Of a DNA stretch of 64,000 nucleotides, positions 11,793-19,773 are shown piece by piece; position 1 is the first letter of the stretch; each line of letters begins with the position of its first letter. The stretch spans positions 1,550,001-1,614,000 of the forward strand of contig NZ_FQXB01000001.1 in assembly GCF_900129845.1 (NCBI RefSeq), given 5' to 3'. A model generated the notes under the pieces. It had not been told where the DNA came from and did no database searches. It saw only the letters and a list, made by a program, of their open reading frames with translations. Made by a program: the position numbers and the translations under genes. The DNA comes from Cognatiyoonia sediminum (GTDB lineage Bacteria; Pseudomonadota; Alphaproteobacteria; Rhodobacterales; Rhodobacteraceae).

Positions 11793-12959
11793 CTAGCGGC
11801 CTTTTCCTTTGATAGCTTTGGTCAATTCAGCAAGGTCGCTGCGCAAATCAGCAGTTGACTGCTGACGTCCTGCGGCGAGCTCTTCCAAGATGCGCAGCAA
11901 TTGCACGTCGATCGACCGCAAGCGCATCCGGCTTTCGGCGTCGATCCCGTCGATCCCACCGGCATTCAGCTTTTCAATGAGGTCGCTTTGCCCTTCTGCA
12001 ACATTGGCCAATAATGCCGAGGTTGAATCGTCAACACCTGCGGCCTGTCCTTGAGTTGCTATCGCTTCGACCGCCGAAGTCAGCGCGGCAATACGTGCAT
12101 CGGTTTCAATCCGGCTCGCTTCCGCCTTGGCAAATGTGTCTTGCAACGCTTCCATCTGCTCGGCCAGATGATCAACATAAGCACCGACGGCGCTGCCACC
12201 TTCATCACTTCCGGCATCATCGCCCGCATAACCAAGCCGCGTGATGGAGGAGAGCCACTCTTCTAATTCTTGGTAGAAACGGTTTTGCCCATGGCCCGCG
12301 AAAAGCTCCAAAAGACCAACAACCAAAGACCCCGCGAGGCCAAGCAAAGACGACGAAAACGCCGTTCCCATCCCGCCCAGCTGGTTTTCCAACCCGCTCT
12401 GCAGGCGAGAGAAAACATCCGCCCCGCTTTGCCCCTCTTCGGGGGAAAGCGACCGGATGGTCTCAACAAGGGCGGGTACCGTAGTGGCCAAGCCGTAGAA
12501 TGTACCCAAAAGGCCCAAGAAAATCAGTGTATTGCCGATGTAGCGCGTGATTTCGCGCACTTCGTCGATCCGTTGGCCGACCGAATCCAGAATGGACCGG
12601 CTGGAGCTTGACGAAATCTGCATCCGCGCGCCGCGCGACCGCAGCAGTGTCGCCAATGGAGCCAGCAGGGGTGGCGCTTGAACCAAGTTCGCCCCTACGC
12701 GTTCGCCAGCAAATCCTTCGATCCACTGCACCGACCGCATAAGCCCATAGACCTGCGCAAAGGTAGACAAAACGCCAATCACAAAGACCATAACGATCAG
12801 CCCGTTCAACGCGGGGTTGGACAGGAAAATCTGCCGCATCTGATCTAGGCCGATGTAAATAACACCGCTCACCAATCCCAAGACGATCAACATAGATATG
12901 ATCTGTCGGACCGGTTGAGAGAAATGTGGCTCGGCCTCGGGTTCCCTTAATTCGCTCAA
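11793..12959 (-). CDS. MotA/TolQ/ExbB-like proton channel protein
   Basis: A 388-residue integral membrane protein with four predicted membrane helices at about 20-38, 51-73, 141-164 and 196-221. The last pair carries the family signature (GLLGTFYGLATTVPALVE, then GMGTAFSSSLLGLAGSLVVG), which in MotA, TolQ and ExbB lines the ion path with the partner's membrane aspartate. A cytoplasmic coiled tail (about 260-388) follows. It is immediately upstream of, and nearly overlaps, the OmpA-domain partner, so the two almost certainly form one complex. Length and tail set it apart from classical ExbB. Cargo or function cannot be told from the sequence. Confidence 0.85.
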   Translation of the reverse strand: MSELREPEAEPHFSQPVRQIISMLIVLGLVSGVIYIGLDQMRQIFLSNPALNGLIVMVFVIGVLSTFAQVYGLMRSVQWIEGFAGERVGANLVQAPPLLAPLATLLRSRGARMQISSSSSRSILDSVGQRIDEVREITRYIGNTLIFLGLLGTFYGLATTVPALVETIRSLSPEEGQSGADVFSRLQSGLENQLGGMGTAFSSSLLGLAGSLVVGLLELFAGHGQNRFYQELEEWLSSITRLGYAGDDAGSDEGGSAVGAYVDHLAEQMEALQDTFAKAEASRIETDARIAALTSAVEAIATQGQAAGVDDSTSALLANVAEGQSDLIEKLNAGGIDGIDAESRMRLRSIDVQLLRILEELAAGRQQSTADLRSDLAELTKAIKGKGR

Positions 12960-13025
12960 AGCGCAGGTTCCTCAATTTGGTTTCTTGCGCAACACCTTAG
13001 CTTTTGTTGGGCGAAACGGAAATCC

Positions 13026-13559
13026 CTAATCATTTTGAGACAATTCGCGCACACGGTTAGTGAGCCACGTCATATCCTCGTCGCGAATATTCAAGGCATC
13101 GAGCCTAGCCTTAGTGTTGTAGAGATAATCGCGATTGGGCCCGCGCGTACCTGTTGAACGGGTTATAAGTTGCGCTTGCGTTTCAAGGTCGTGATGGCAG
13201 TACTGTTCGTTGTCCCGATTGATGATGTAGGTCACGCACTCGATATCGTGGCCGCCCTCATCGGTGACAGTCACCACGTCCTCATAGTAGGCGTAAGAAA
13301 TCAGTTCCCGCTCGCGCAACATGGCCAAGACCGCATCCGCATCTTCGTCTGCCGCTCGAAACGCGACACCTGTGCATTGCCCACCATCAGCCTGATCCAG
13401 CGCCAAAACCAACCCCGGTTTTTCTTCCGTCCCGCGATAATGGATTGAGAGCATACAAAAGCTGCGGTGATAGTCTTTCAGCACAGCCTTGCGGGTCTCG
13501 ACCGGCTCAAACCCGGGATCCCAAAGCAATGATCCATATCCAAAAACCCAAAGCGCCAT
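13026..13559 (-). CDS. ChaC-type gamma-glutamylcyclotransferase
   Basis: By family knowledge, ChaC enzymes cleave glutathione to 5-oxoproline and Cys-Gly in the cytoplasm. The N-terminus MALWVFGYGSLLWDPGF carries the cyclotransferase YGSL substrate loop; CVTYIINRDNEQY and LRERELISYAYYE, the latter with the candidate catalytic glutamate, are typical of ChaC. I chose the ATG at 13559 (177 residues) because AAAGGACC lies about 5 bases upstream and the longer frame would run into the divergent DUF2125 gene. The gap to that gene's start is only 61 bases, so the two promoters must be packed together or overlap. Confidence 0.88.
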   Translation of the reverse strand: MALWVFGYGSLLWDPGFEPVETRKAVLKDYHRSFCMLSIHYRGTEEKPGLVLALDQADGGQCTGVAFRAADEDADAVLAMLRERELISYAYYEDVVTVTDEGGHDIECVTYIINRDNEQYCHHDLETQAQLITRSTGTRGPNRDYLYNTKARLDALNIRDEDMTWLTNRVRELSQND

Positions 13560-13620
13560 CACTGGTCCTTTCCGCTGACGCTCTATAAACACAGGCGAAG
13601 GCAGATCGAAAGGGACGTCG

Positions 13621-14613
13621 ATGCGGAACTTAACCATTTTTGTATTGGTGCTAGCGGCGCTCTATAGCGGATACTGGTTTGTCGGGTCGCGCGCTGTGGA
13701 AAATGGTGCGCAGGCGGCGATTGCCGATCTGCAAAATCAAGGCTGGATCGTTGAGATTGAAGATGTCTCCACCCGCGGGTTCCCATCGCGGTTTGACACA
13801 ACTGCGACGGATATTCTGCTGGCCTCCCCCGGAGACGGGTTTTCCTACCGCGCGCCCTTCTTGCAAGCCTTCGCGCTGAGTTATGCGCCAAATAGCGTGA
13901 TCGCCGCTTTCCCGAACGAGCAGAAAGTAAGGCTCGGCCTTCAAACAATCGATGTCGCAAGCGAAGGTCTTAAAGCCAGTGCAAAAGTAGAAGCGTCAAC
14001 CTCAGCGGAGTTGGAAGACCTCACGCTTGAGTCCGGCCCCATCCAACTCAGCTCAGATTTCGGGTGGAACACAGGTGCTTCAAAGCTGATCTCAGCCGTC
14101 AGGCAAACGTCCGGTGTGGAGAATACCTATGACGTTTACTTTGACGTTGATGAACTGATGTTACCTGACGCGATTAATCAAATGATCGGAAGCGAGGCGG
14201 GCTTGCCGGCATCATTCGATACGATTGAATTGGATCTGCGCACCAAGCTCGACAAACCTTTGGACCGTTTCGTTGCGGAGCAGAACGCCGAACCACCTCG
14301 ACCAGAAACCATCGAATTGCGCCGACTGACAGCCAATTGGGGCGACGCGACGATTGAAGGGCGCGGCGATTTGGAGATCGGCGCCGAAGGAACGCCGGAG
14401 GGTCGGATCACCTTGAATGTCCGATCATGGGACAAACTTATTTCGGCGTTGGTGTCACTTGGTCTCATCCAAGAGGGGATCGCGCCTACGGTGCAAAACG
14501 TGGCAGACACCATGGCGCAAGGGGGCGATACCCTCTCGGTTCCGATCAGTTTTCAGAACGGGTTTATGTCGGTTGGGCCTCTGCCCTTGGGCCCAGCGCC
14601 GAAATTCTTCTGA
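13621..14613 (+). CDS. DUF2125 family membrane-anchored protein
   Basis: A 330-residue protein with one N-terminal hydrophobic helix (about residues 4-22, including LTIFVLVLAALYSGYWFVG), then a beta-rich soluble part that would be periplasmic. RGFPSRFDTT, the YAPNSVIAAFPNEQ segment and the repeated amphipathic strands resemble the DUF2125 family, found mainly in alphaproteobacteria and of unknown function. ATG at 13621 follows AAAGGGA with 6-base spacing. Its 3' end lies 4 bases from the converging YcjF-like gene. The late segment GRITLNVRSWDKL is typical of a lipid-binding-like beta groove, but that is only an impression. Confidence 0.8.
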   Translation: MRNLTIFVLVLAALYSGYWFVGSRAVENGAQAAIADLQNQGWIVEIEDVSTRGFPSRFDTTATDILLASPGDGFSYRAPFLQAFALSYAPNSVIAAFPNEQKVRLGLQTIDVASEGLKASAKVEASTSAELEDLTLESGPIQLSSDFGWNTGASKLISAVRQTSGVENTYDVYFDVDELMLPDAINQMIGSEAGLPASFDTIELDLRTKLDKPLDRFVAEQNAEPPRPETIELRRLTANWGDATIEGRGDLEIGAEGTPEGRITLNVRSWDKLISALVSLGLIQEGIAPTVQNVADTMAQGGDTLSVPISFQNGFMSVGPLPLGPAPKFF

Positions 14614-14617
14614 AGCC

Positions 14618-15610
14618 CTATTTGCTCTGGAAAAGACCCGTCAAAGACCGCTTCACCAAACCGGTAACAGACGGGCGTTCGACCGCGTTAAACGGCAAAG
14701 GACGACAGACCTCCATCGCGGCAACACCAACCCGCGCGGTCAGGGCGCCATTGATAACCCCTTCGCCGAACCGGCGGGACACTTTGGACAAGACACCGCC
14801 ACCGGCGACGGACCCGATCAGGTCATCGCCAACGGCAACCGCGCCCGTTGCGACAAGATGGGTCAACACAGTACGGGTCAGGCGCCAACTGCCGAAAAAT
14901 CCAGATCTGCCGCCATAAATCTCGGCAATGCGACGGATCATCCGCAGATTAGCTGTCAACGCGGCGATTAGGTCAGCAAGCGCCAAAGGCACGATGGCCG
15001 TGACCGTCGCCACTTGCCGCGCTGCCGCTTCAACTTCGCGCTGCGCCCGTGCATCTAAGGGCTCTAGCAAACTACGTTCCGAGAGCGCCAAAAGCCCGTC
15101 GGCATCCAAAACATCCGCTGACTGTTCCGCCAAACGGTCCCTGCCCCACGCCACGTCTGGACGCCCACGATAAAGCCGAAGGAGCTGATCGTTCACAGCC
15201 CGCGCTTCTTTCAAATCTTCCGCGGCCAGAGCCGCCTCCGCCCGATGTTGGATAGAATCTACGCGGCGGAGCCTTGAGAACGCCGCGAGTTCCCGCAAGG
15301 CGATGATAAGAAGGACGCCGCAAAACAAAGCCAAAAGGATCGTGATCGCATAGCCCAGCGTCGGCGATCGCGCGATCAAGCCGTTCACGTAGTCCCAAGC
15401 GGCAAGCGAAACAACAAAGCCGACAATTGTGATCAACAGTCCCCAAAACCAACGCGCCAATCGCGAGGGCCGCCGCGCCGCTAAGGCCGCGACATGCTGC
15501 ATCGCTGCTGTTTCGGGGGCATCGGCCAATTCGGGTACCGCGGGCGCATCTTGCGGGGCCACCGCTGGCGCGTCTTCGTCAAGATCAATCAGAATAGGGC
15601 CGCGCGTCAT
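14618..15610 (-). CDS. YcjF/DUF697-type inner-membrane protein
   Basis: A 330-residue protein with two adjacent membrane helices in the first third (WFWGLLITIVGFVVSLAAWDYV, then YAITILLALFCGVLLIIALREL in part). A C-terminal DUF697 region follows (VTAIVPLALADLIAALTANLRMIRRIAEIYGGR, seen in pieces, then GVGVAAMEVCRPLPF). The pairing with ycjX, whose stop overlaps this start by 4 bases, is the same as in E. coli, where both belong to the heat-shock and phage-shock response. Biochemical activity is unknown. The N-terminal 50 residues are rich in Ala, Asp and Pro and probably disordered. Family assignment is good, role only by association. Confidence 0.85.
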   Translation of the reverse strand: MTRGPILIDLDEDAPAVAPQDAPAVPELADAPETAAMQHVAALAARRPSRLARWFWGLLITIVGFVVSLAAWDYVNGLIARSPTLGYAITILLALFCGVLLIIALRELAAFSRLRRVDSIQHRAEAALAAEDLKEARAVNDQLLRLYRGRPDVAWGRDRLAEQSADVLDADGLLALSERSLLEPLDARAQREVEAAARQVATVTAIVPLALADLIAALTANLRMIRRIAEIYGGRSGFFGSWRLTRTVLTHLVATGAVAVGDDLIGSVAGGGVLSKVSRRFGEGVINGALTARVGVAAMEVCRPLPFNAVERPSVTGLVKRSLTGLFQSK

Positions 15611-16998
15611 ATCCTGTCTCCGATCAAGAACTCTGCGGCCTTATCCAACCTGATGTGCGGCGGGCCATCACTGGGTCGCAAAGTCAGGGAAGCTGGCGCA
15701 AAACGCATCACTTGATAGTCGGCATCAAGCCACGCCTCTTGCCCTTCCCGTGCGGGGCCAAGCAAGTGTTGCGGGTCCGTCGGCAAGGCTCCGGGGTAAA
15801 AGGCGGCTTGCTTGCCATTTTCCAACAACTGCCCCCGCACGACATCCAAAGGCCCATCCCGATGATCGACGGTTTCCTCCACGGTCGTGCGCAGTGATGC
15901 AATCGACATGGCCGCCGTTTGTGCCCCTGCGAAATCCGCGCGGTCCTTTGCATCTCGCAAAAGTGCTTCGGTAATCGCGGTCAGTTGCGGGTGCTGCACA
16001 TGGTGCAGGTGATCCGCCTTTGTTGCCGCGAATAGGATTTTTTCAACACGTCTTCCTTGGAATAGCCGAGTCAGGAAGGCATTTCGTCCAGGGCGGAACG
16101 CGCCAAGAATATCGGCCATGGCGCTGCGTAAATCCTCAACCGCCTTGGGGCCTGCGTGAATGGCACCCAAGACATCGACCAAGACAATCTGGCGGTCGAT
16201 CTTGCTGAAATGATCGCGGAAGAACGGCTTCACCACGTTGCGTTTGTAACTTTCAAAACGCCGCTTAAACTCGCGCCCCAATGAACCGCGCCCGTATTTA
16301 ACATCTGGCAACGGCGCAAAGGTCAAAACCGGCGATCCTGCCAGATCCCCCGGCAACAGAAAACGCCCGGGCGAGCAATCGGAATAACCCGCCGCACGCG
16401 CCGCGTGGAGATGTGACGCGAAGAGGTCAGACAACGCCTTCGCCGTCGCTTCATCCAGTTTTTCGTTCGGTTCAATGTCGGCCAAAGCTGTCAGATACGC
16501 CTCGCCCTCTGGCCGATCTTTTGCACGGGTCAGCGCCGTTTTTGACCACTCGGCAAAGCTTTGATCCAGAAGCCCAAGATCAAGCAGCCACTCCCCCGGA
16601 TAGTCCACAATATCCAAATGGATCGTGCGGGGGCCAGATAAGCTGGACAGCAATCCCGTCGGCTGTACTTTCAAAGACAGCCGCAATTCAGAGATATGGC
16701 GCGTTCCGTCCGGCCAGCTGGGCGTCTTTGACGTCAGCTTGGACAAATGCGCCTCGTAATCGAACCGTGGGATCGTATCATCGGGCTGTGGCTGCAAATA
16801 GGCGGTTTGAATATTGGCCACATTGCGCAGCTGAGGCATGCGCCCTCTGTTCATCAGGTTGGCGATGAGCGATGTAATAAAAACCGTTTTACCTGCGCGA
16901 CTTAACCCCGTCACACCCAGCCGAATGACAGGATCAGAAAGCGGCGCGGTGAGCGTGTCGGTGACACTCTCCACACCGCGCATCACGCCATCTGCCAT
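15607..16998 (-). CDS. ycjX: YcjX-family P-loop GTPase-like protein
   Basis: About 463 residues from the ATG at 16998 (MADGVMRGVESV). The P-loop GLSRAGKTVFITSL near the N-terminus, the DIVDYPGEWLLDLGLL segment (a switch/Walker B-like DxxG region) and the LVDVLGAIHAGPKAVEDL segment are hallmarks of the YcjX/DUF463 family, whose members bind and hydrolyse GTP. It is cytoplasmic and forms an operon with the DUF697 gene (4-base ATGA overlap). AGGAG sits only 2 bases from this ATG, which is unusually close; the longer TTG-started frame has no ribosome-binding site. Known members are stress-induced, but no heat-shock promoter was recognised here. Confidence 0.88.
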   Translation of the reverse strand: MADGVMRGVESVTDTLTAPLSDPVIRLGVTGLSRAGKTVFITSLIANLMNRGRMPQLRNVANIQTAYLQPQPDDTIPRFDYEAHLSKLTSKTPSWPDGTRHISELRLSLKVQPTGLLSSLSGPRTIHLDIVDYPGEWLLDLGLLDQSFAEWSKTALTRAKDRPEGEAYLTALADIEPNEKLDEATAKALSDLFASHLHAARAAGYSDCSPGRFLLPGDLAGSPVLTFAPLPDVKYGRGSLGREFKRRFESYKRNVVKPFFRDHFSKIDRQIVLVDVLGAIHAGPKAVEDLRSAMADILGAFRPGRNAFLTRLFQGRRVEKILFAATKADHLHHVQHPQLTAITEALLRDAKDRADFAGAQTAAMSIASLRTTVEETVDHRDGPLDVVRGQLLENGKQAAFYPGALPTDPQHLLGPAREGQEAWLDADYQVMRFAPASLTLRPSDGPPHIRLDKAAEFLIGDRI

Positions 16999-17113
16999 AG
17001 CTCCTAATACCAAGTGACTTGCCTTTTTCTAACGTCAACGGCTGCAAGATAAGCATCACCACAGGACTTGGGTAGGGATTGATTTTCGCCATTCTCCCCC
17101 CTAAAGCCCGCCC

Positions 17114-17881
17114 ATGCCTCGTTTTGCCTTAAAAGTTGAATACAATGGCCTCCCCTTTGCGGGGTGGCAGCGGCAAGCGGATCAGCCAACCGTGCAAGGC
17201 GCGATCGAAGCTGCTTTGGCCAAGTTAGAGCCCGGCGAACACACGATTGCAGCGGCAGGGCGCACTGACGCTGGGGTTCACGCGACCGGACAAGTGGCGC
17301 ACTGTGATTTGGCGAAGAATTGGGAGCCATTCCGCCTGATGGAGGCGCTTAATTACCACCTCAAACCCGATCCGGTAGCAATTGTTGACTGCGCAGAAGT
17401 ATCCGACGAATGGCACGCCCGTTTCTCAGCCGTTGAACGGCGATACCTGTTCAAGCTCATCTGCCGCCGTGCGCCTTTGACGTTTGACAAAGGCACGATG
17501 TGGCGGATCAATCACGCCCTTGATCTGGACGCGATGCAGGAAGGTGCAAATCATCTGCTGGGTCGTCACGATTTCACAACGTTTCGGTCTTCCATCTGCC
17601 AAGCGGACAGCCCCGTTCGCACTTTAGATACCCTCGACATCGAGCGTAGTGAGCTAGACAACGGCACGCTCTTTCAATTTCACGTTCGCGCGCGGTCGTT
17701 TCTACACAACCAAGTCCGCAGTTTTGTCGGCACCTTGGAACGCGTGGGTGCGGGCGCGTGGGAACCAGATGATGTGCGCGCAGCTCTTGAAGCCAAAGAA
17801 CGCAGCGCCTGTGGCCCTGTTTGTCCGCCTGAGGGCTTGTACCTCGCCGCTGTCACATATCCAGTCGATCCGTTTTCCTGA
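17114..17881 (+). CDS. truA: tRNA pseudouridine(38-40) synthase
   Basis: Converts uridines 38-40 of the tRNA anticodon stem-loop to pseudouridine. The 255-residue protein has the nearly invariant catalytic loop [13 protein letters not shown] with Asp52, the N-terminal [12 protein letters not shown] strand, and the conserved [11 protein letters not shown] motif near residue 200. Length matches the family. The ATG at 17114 starts the canonical [10 protein letters not shown]; the upstream sequence has only a poor ribosome-binding site. It is transcribed away from ycjX and followed by a 110-base gap before tamA. Confidence 0.97.
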   Translation: MPRFALKVEYNGLPFAGWQRQADQPTVQGAIEAALAKLEPGEHTIAAAGRTDAGVHATGQVAHCDLAKNWEPFRLMEALNYHLKPDPVAIVDCAEVSDEWHARFSAVERRYLFKLICRRAPLTFDKGTMWRINHALDLDAMQEGANHLLGRHDFTTFRSSICQADSPVRTLDTLDIERSELDNGTLFQFHVRARSFLHNQVRSFVGTLERVGAGAWEPDDVRAALEAKERSACGPVCPPEGLYLAAVTYPVDPFS

Positions 17882-17991
17882 CCGCGCGGCCCGTTCGAAA
17901 CCGCGCACAATCAAAAAGAAAGTTGCGCTACGACATTTCCCTTCTGACGTGGAATGGCTAATGTCTAATTGAACGTTTGATTTGGGTGGGC

Positions 17992-19773
17992 ATGAAACGC
18001 TTCGGGCTTCTTATTGGTCTCATGACGATTTGGGCATCGCCCGCGTCTTCCCAAGACGTTTCGCTTTTCGTGAATAGCGAAGATGAAGCGCTCGAACGGA
18101 CCCTTCGGCAAGACTCACTCACCATCGAAACCGCTGGATTAGAAGAGGCAATTTCGCAAGATATTGTTGCCGCCGCTCTTGCCGACTATCGCAGATTGCT
18201 GACGGTTCTTTACGCCTATGGTTATTACGGCGGCACGATCTCGATCCTGATCGACGGGCGCGAAGCGGCAACGCTAGAACCCCTTTTCGCGCCGCCCCAG
18301 ATTGCGCAAGTCAATATCTCCGTAAATCCGGGGCCATTGTTCGCATTCGGCTCGATCAACTACAGCCCGCTCGCTGAAGGGACAGAGCTGCCAAAAGACT
18401 TGGCAACCGATGAGCCCGCGCTGTCTGGATTGATCCAGGACGGCGCACAAGCGGGCGTCAACGAATGGCGCAACCGCGGCCACGCCAAAGCGGTGGTGAC
18501 CAATCAAGCTATCGTTGCGAACCACATTGACACGCAGCTTAACGTGGCCGTGGCAATTTCACCCGGGCCTGTCCTGACCTTTGGGGAATTCACTGTCGCC
18601 GGTAACGAGAATGTCCGAACCGATGCAATTGAGAGGATCGCTGGGTTTCCGACGGGCGGGATCTATTCCCCTAAGGACATAGATACCGTCACCCAACGTC
18701 TGCGGCGCGCCGGTGCCTTTGACGGCGTTGCGTTGATCGAAGCCGAGGAGATCGGCCCAAATGACACTCTTGCGGTGACGGCGCAGGTTCGTGAATCAAA
18801 GCCGCGCCGTTTCGGGTTCTCCTTGGAATTCTCAAATGTTGAAGGTCTCCACGTGACCTCCTTTTGGATGCACCGAAATGCGTTCGGCGGCGCTGAACGT
18901 TTTCGCGTCGAGGGAGAGATCGCGGGCATCGGCGGGTTCACAGGCGGCGTGGACTACCGCCTTGCGACAAGCCTGAGTGTCCCAGCTATCTACGGCCCCG
19001 ACACGACTCTCTTGGCGACAGCTAACGTCTCGCGTGAGGACGAACCCGACTATCTTCTGGATCGTCTCAGATTTGGTGTCGGCGCAACCCGCTTAATTGG
19101 GGATGACATCATCGGCCAAGCGGGCTTTGCGATCCTGCGAGCACGCGAAGCAACAGACATCGAGACCCGATCCTACACCCTTTTGACATTGCCGTTCGGG
19201 CTGGAGCTCGACCGCCGAGACAATGAGAAAGACGCAAAGTCGGGGTATTTTGTGGATACCCTCGCAACACCATTCATTGGGCTTCAAGGTGGTGGCGAGG
19301 GCGGGCGGATCGTATTGGACGCACGCGGATATCGCAGCATCGGATCGGACGACCAACTGACCTTAGCGGGCCGTTTGCAAGTCGGCAGTTTAATCGGCGC
19401 TGAAATTGAAAATACCCCTGCGGACTTCTTATTCTACTCCGGCGGTGGTGGCACGGTGCGGGGGCAACCTTACAATGATCTGGGTCTGACCGAAGGCGAC
19501 GTCACAACCGGTGGCCGGTCATTCCTTGGCGCTCAACTGGAAGCACGATACGCAATCAGCGACAATCTCGGTGTCGTGGGCTTCTGGGATTATGGCTATG
19601 TCGGCAGCTCATCAACGCCCGGACAGTCTGGTGACTCCCATAGCGGTCTTGGCATCGGGGTCAGATATAACACCTTCATTGGCCCGCTTCGCCTCGATGT
19701 GGCGACACCCGCAGATGGGGATGACGCCTTTCGTGGTGTCGAGTTCTACATCGGCATAGGACAAGCATTCTGA
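17992..19773 (+). CDS. tamA: TamA-like Omp85 outer-membrane translocation protein
   Basis: Omp85-family barrel that with TamB helps insert proteins, and probably phospholipids, into the outer membrane. From the ATG at 17992 (MKRFGLLIGL) the 593-residue product has a signal peptide (about residues 1-21, after which SSQDV begins), POTRA-like repeats up to about residue 270, and a C-terminal beta-barrel. The barrel holds the Omp85 signature GGGTVRGQPYNDLG and ends in phenylalanine (YIGIGQAF), as outer-membrane barrels do. The longest frame would begin five codons earlier with TTG. The last base of its stop is the A of the tamB ATG, so the two genes are translationally coupled. Confidence 0.93.
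   Translation: MKRFGLLIGLMTIWASPASSQDVSLFVNSEDEALERTLRQDSLTIETAGLEEAISQDIVAAALADYRRLLTVLYAYGYYGGTISILIDGREAATLEPLFAPPQIAQVNISVNPGPLFAFGSINYSPLAEGTELPKDLATDEPALSGLIQDGAQAGVNEWRNRGHAKAVVTNQAIVANHIDTQLNVAVAISPGPVLTFGEFTVAGNENVRTDAIERIAGFPTGGIYSPKDIDTVTQRLRRAGAFDGVALIEAEEIGPNDTLAVTAQVRESKPRRFGFSLEFSNVEGLHVTSFWMHRNAFGGAERFRVEGEIAGIGGFTGGVDYRLATSLSVPAIYGPDTTLLATANVSREDEPDYLLDRLRFGVGATRLIGDDIIGQAGFAILRAREATDIETRSYTLLTLPFGLELDRRDNEKDAKSGYFVDTLATPFIGLQGGGEGGRIVLDARGYRSIGSDDQLTLAGRLQVGSLIGAEIENTPADFLFYSGGGGTVRGQPYNDLGLTEGDVTTGGRSFLGAQLEARYAISDNLGVVGFWDYGYVGSSSTPGQSGDSHSGLGIGVRYNTFIGPLRLDVATPADGDDAFRGVEFYIGIGQAF

Noticed and set aside
9451-12959. Zorya-type anti-phage system (ZorA/ZorB are MotA/MotB-like)
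   Set aside because: No helicase, nuclease or other ZorC/D/E-like gene is adjacent, the long coil is in the B rather than the A subunit, and neighbours are conserved housekeeping genes, not a defence island.
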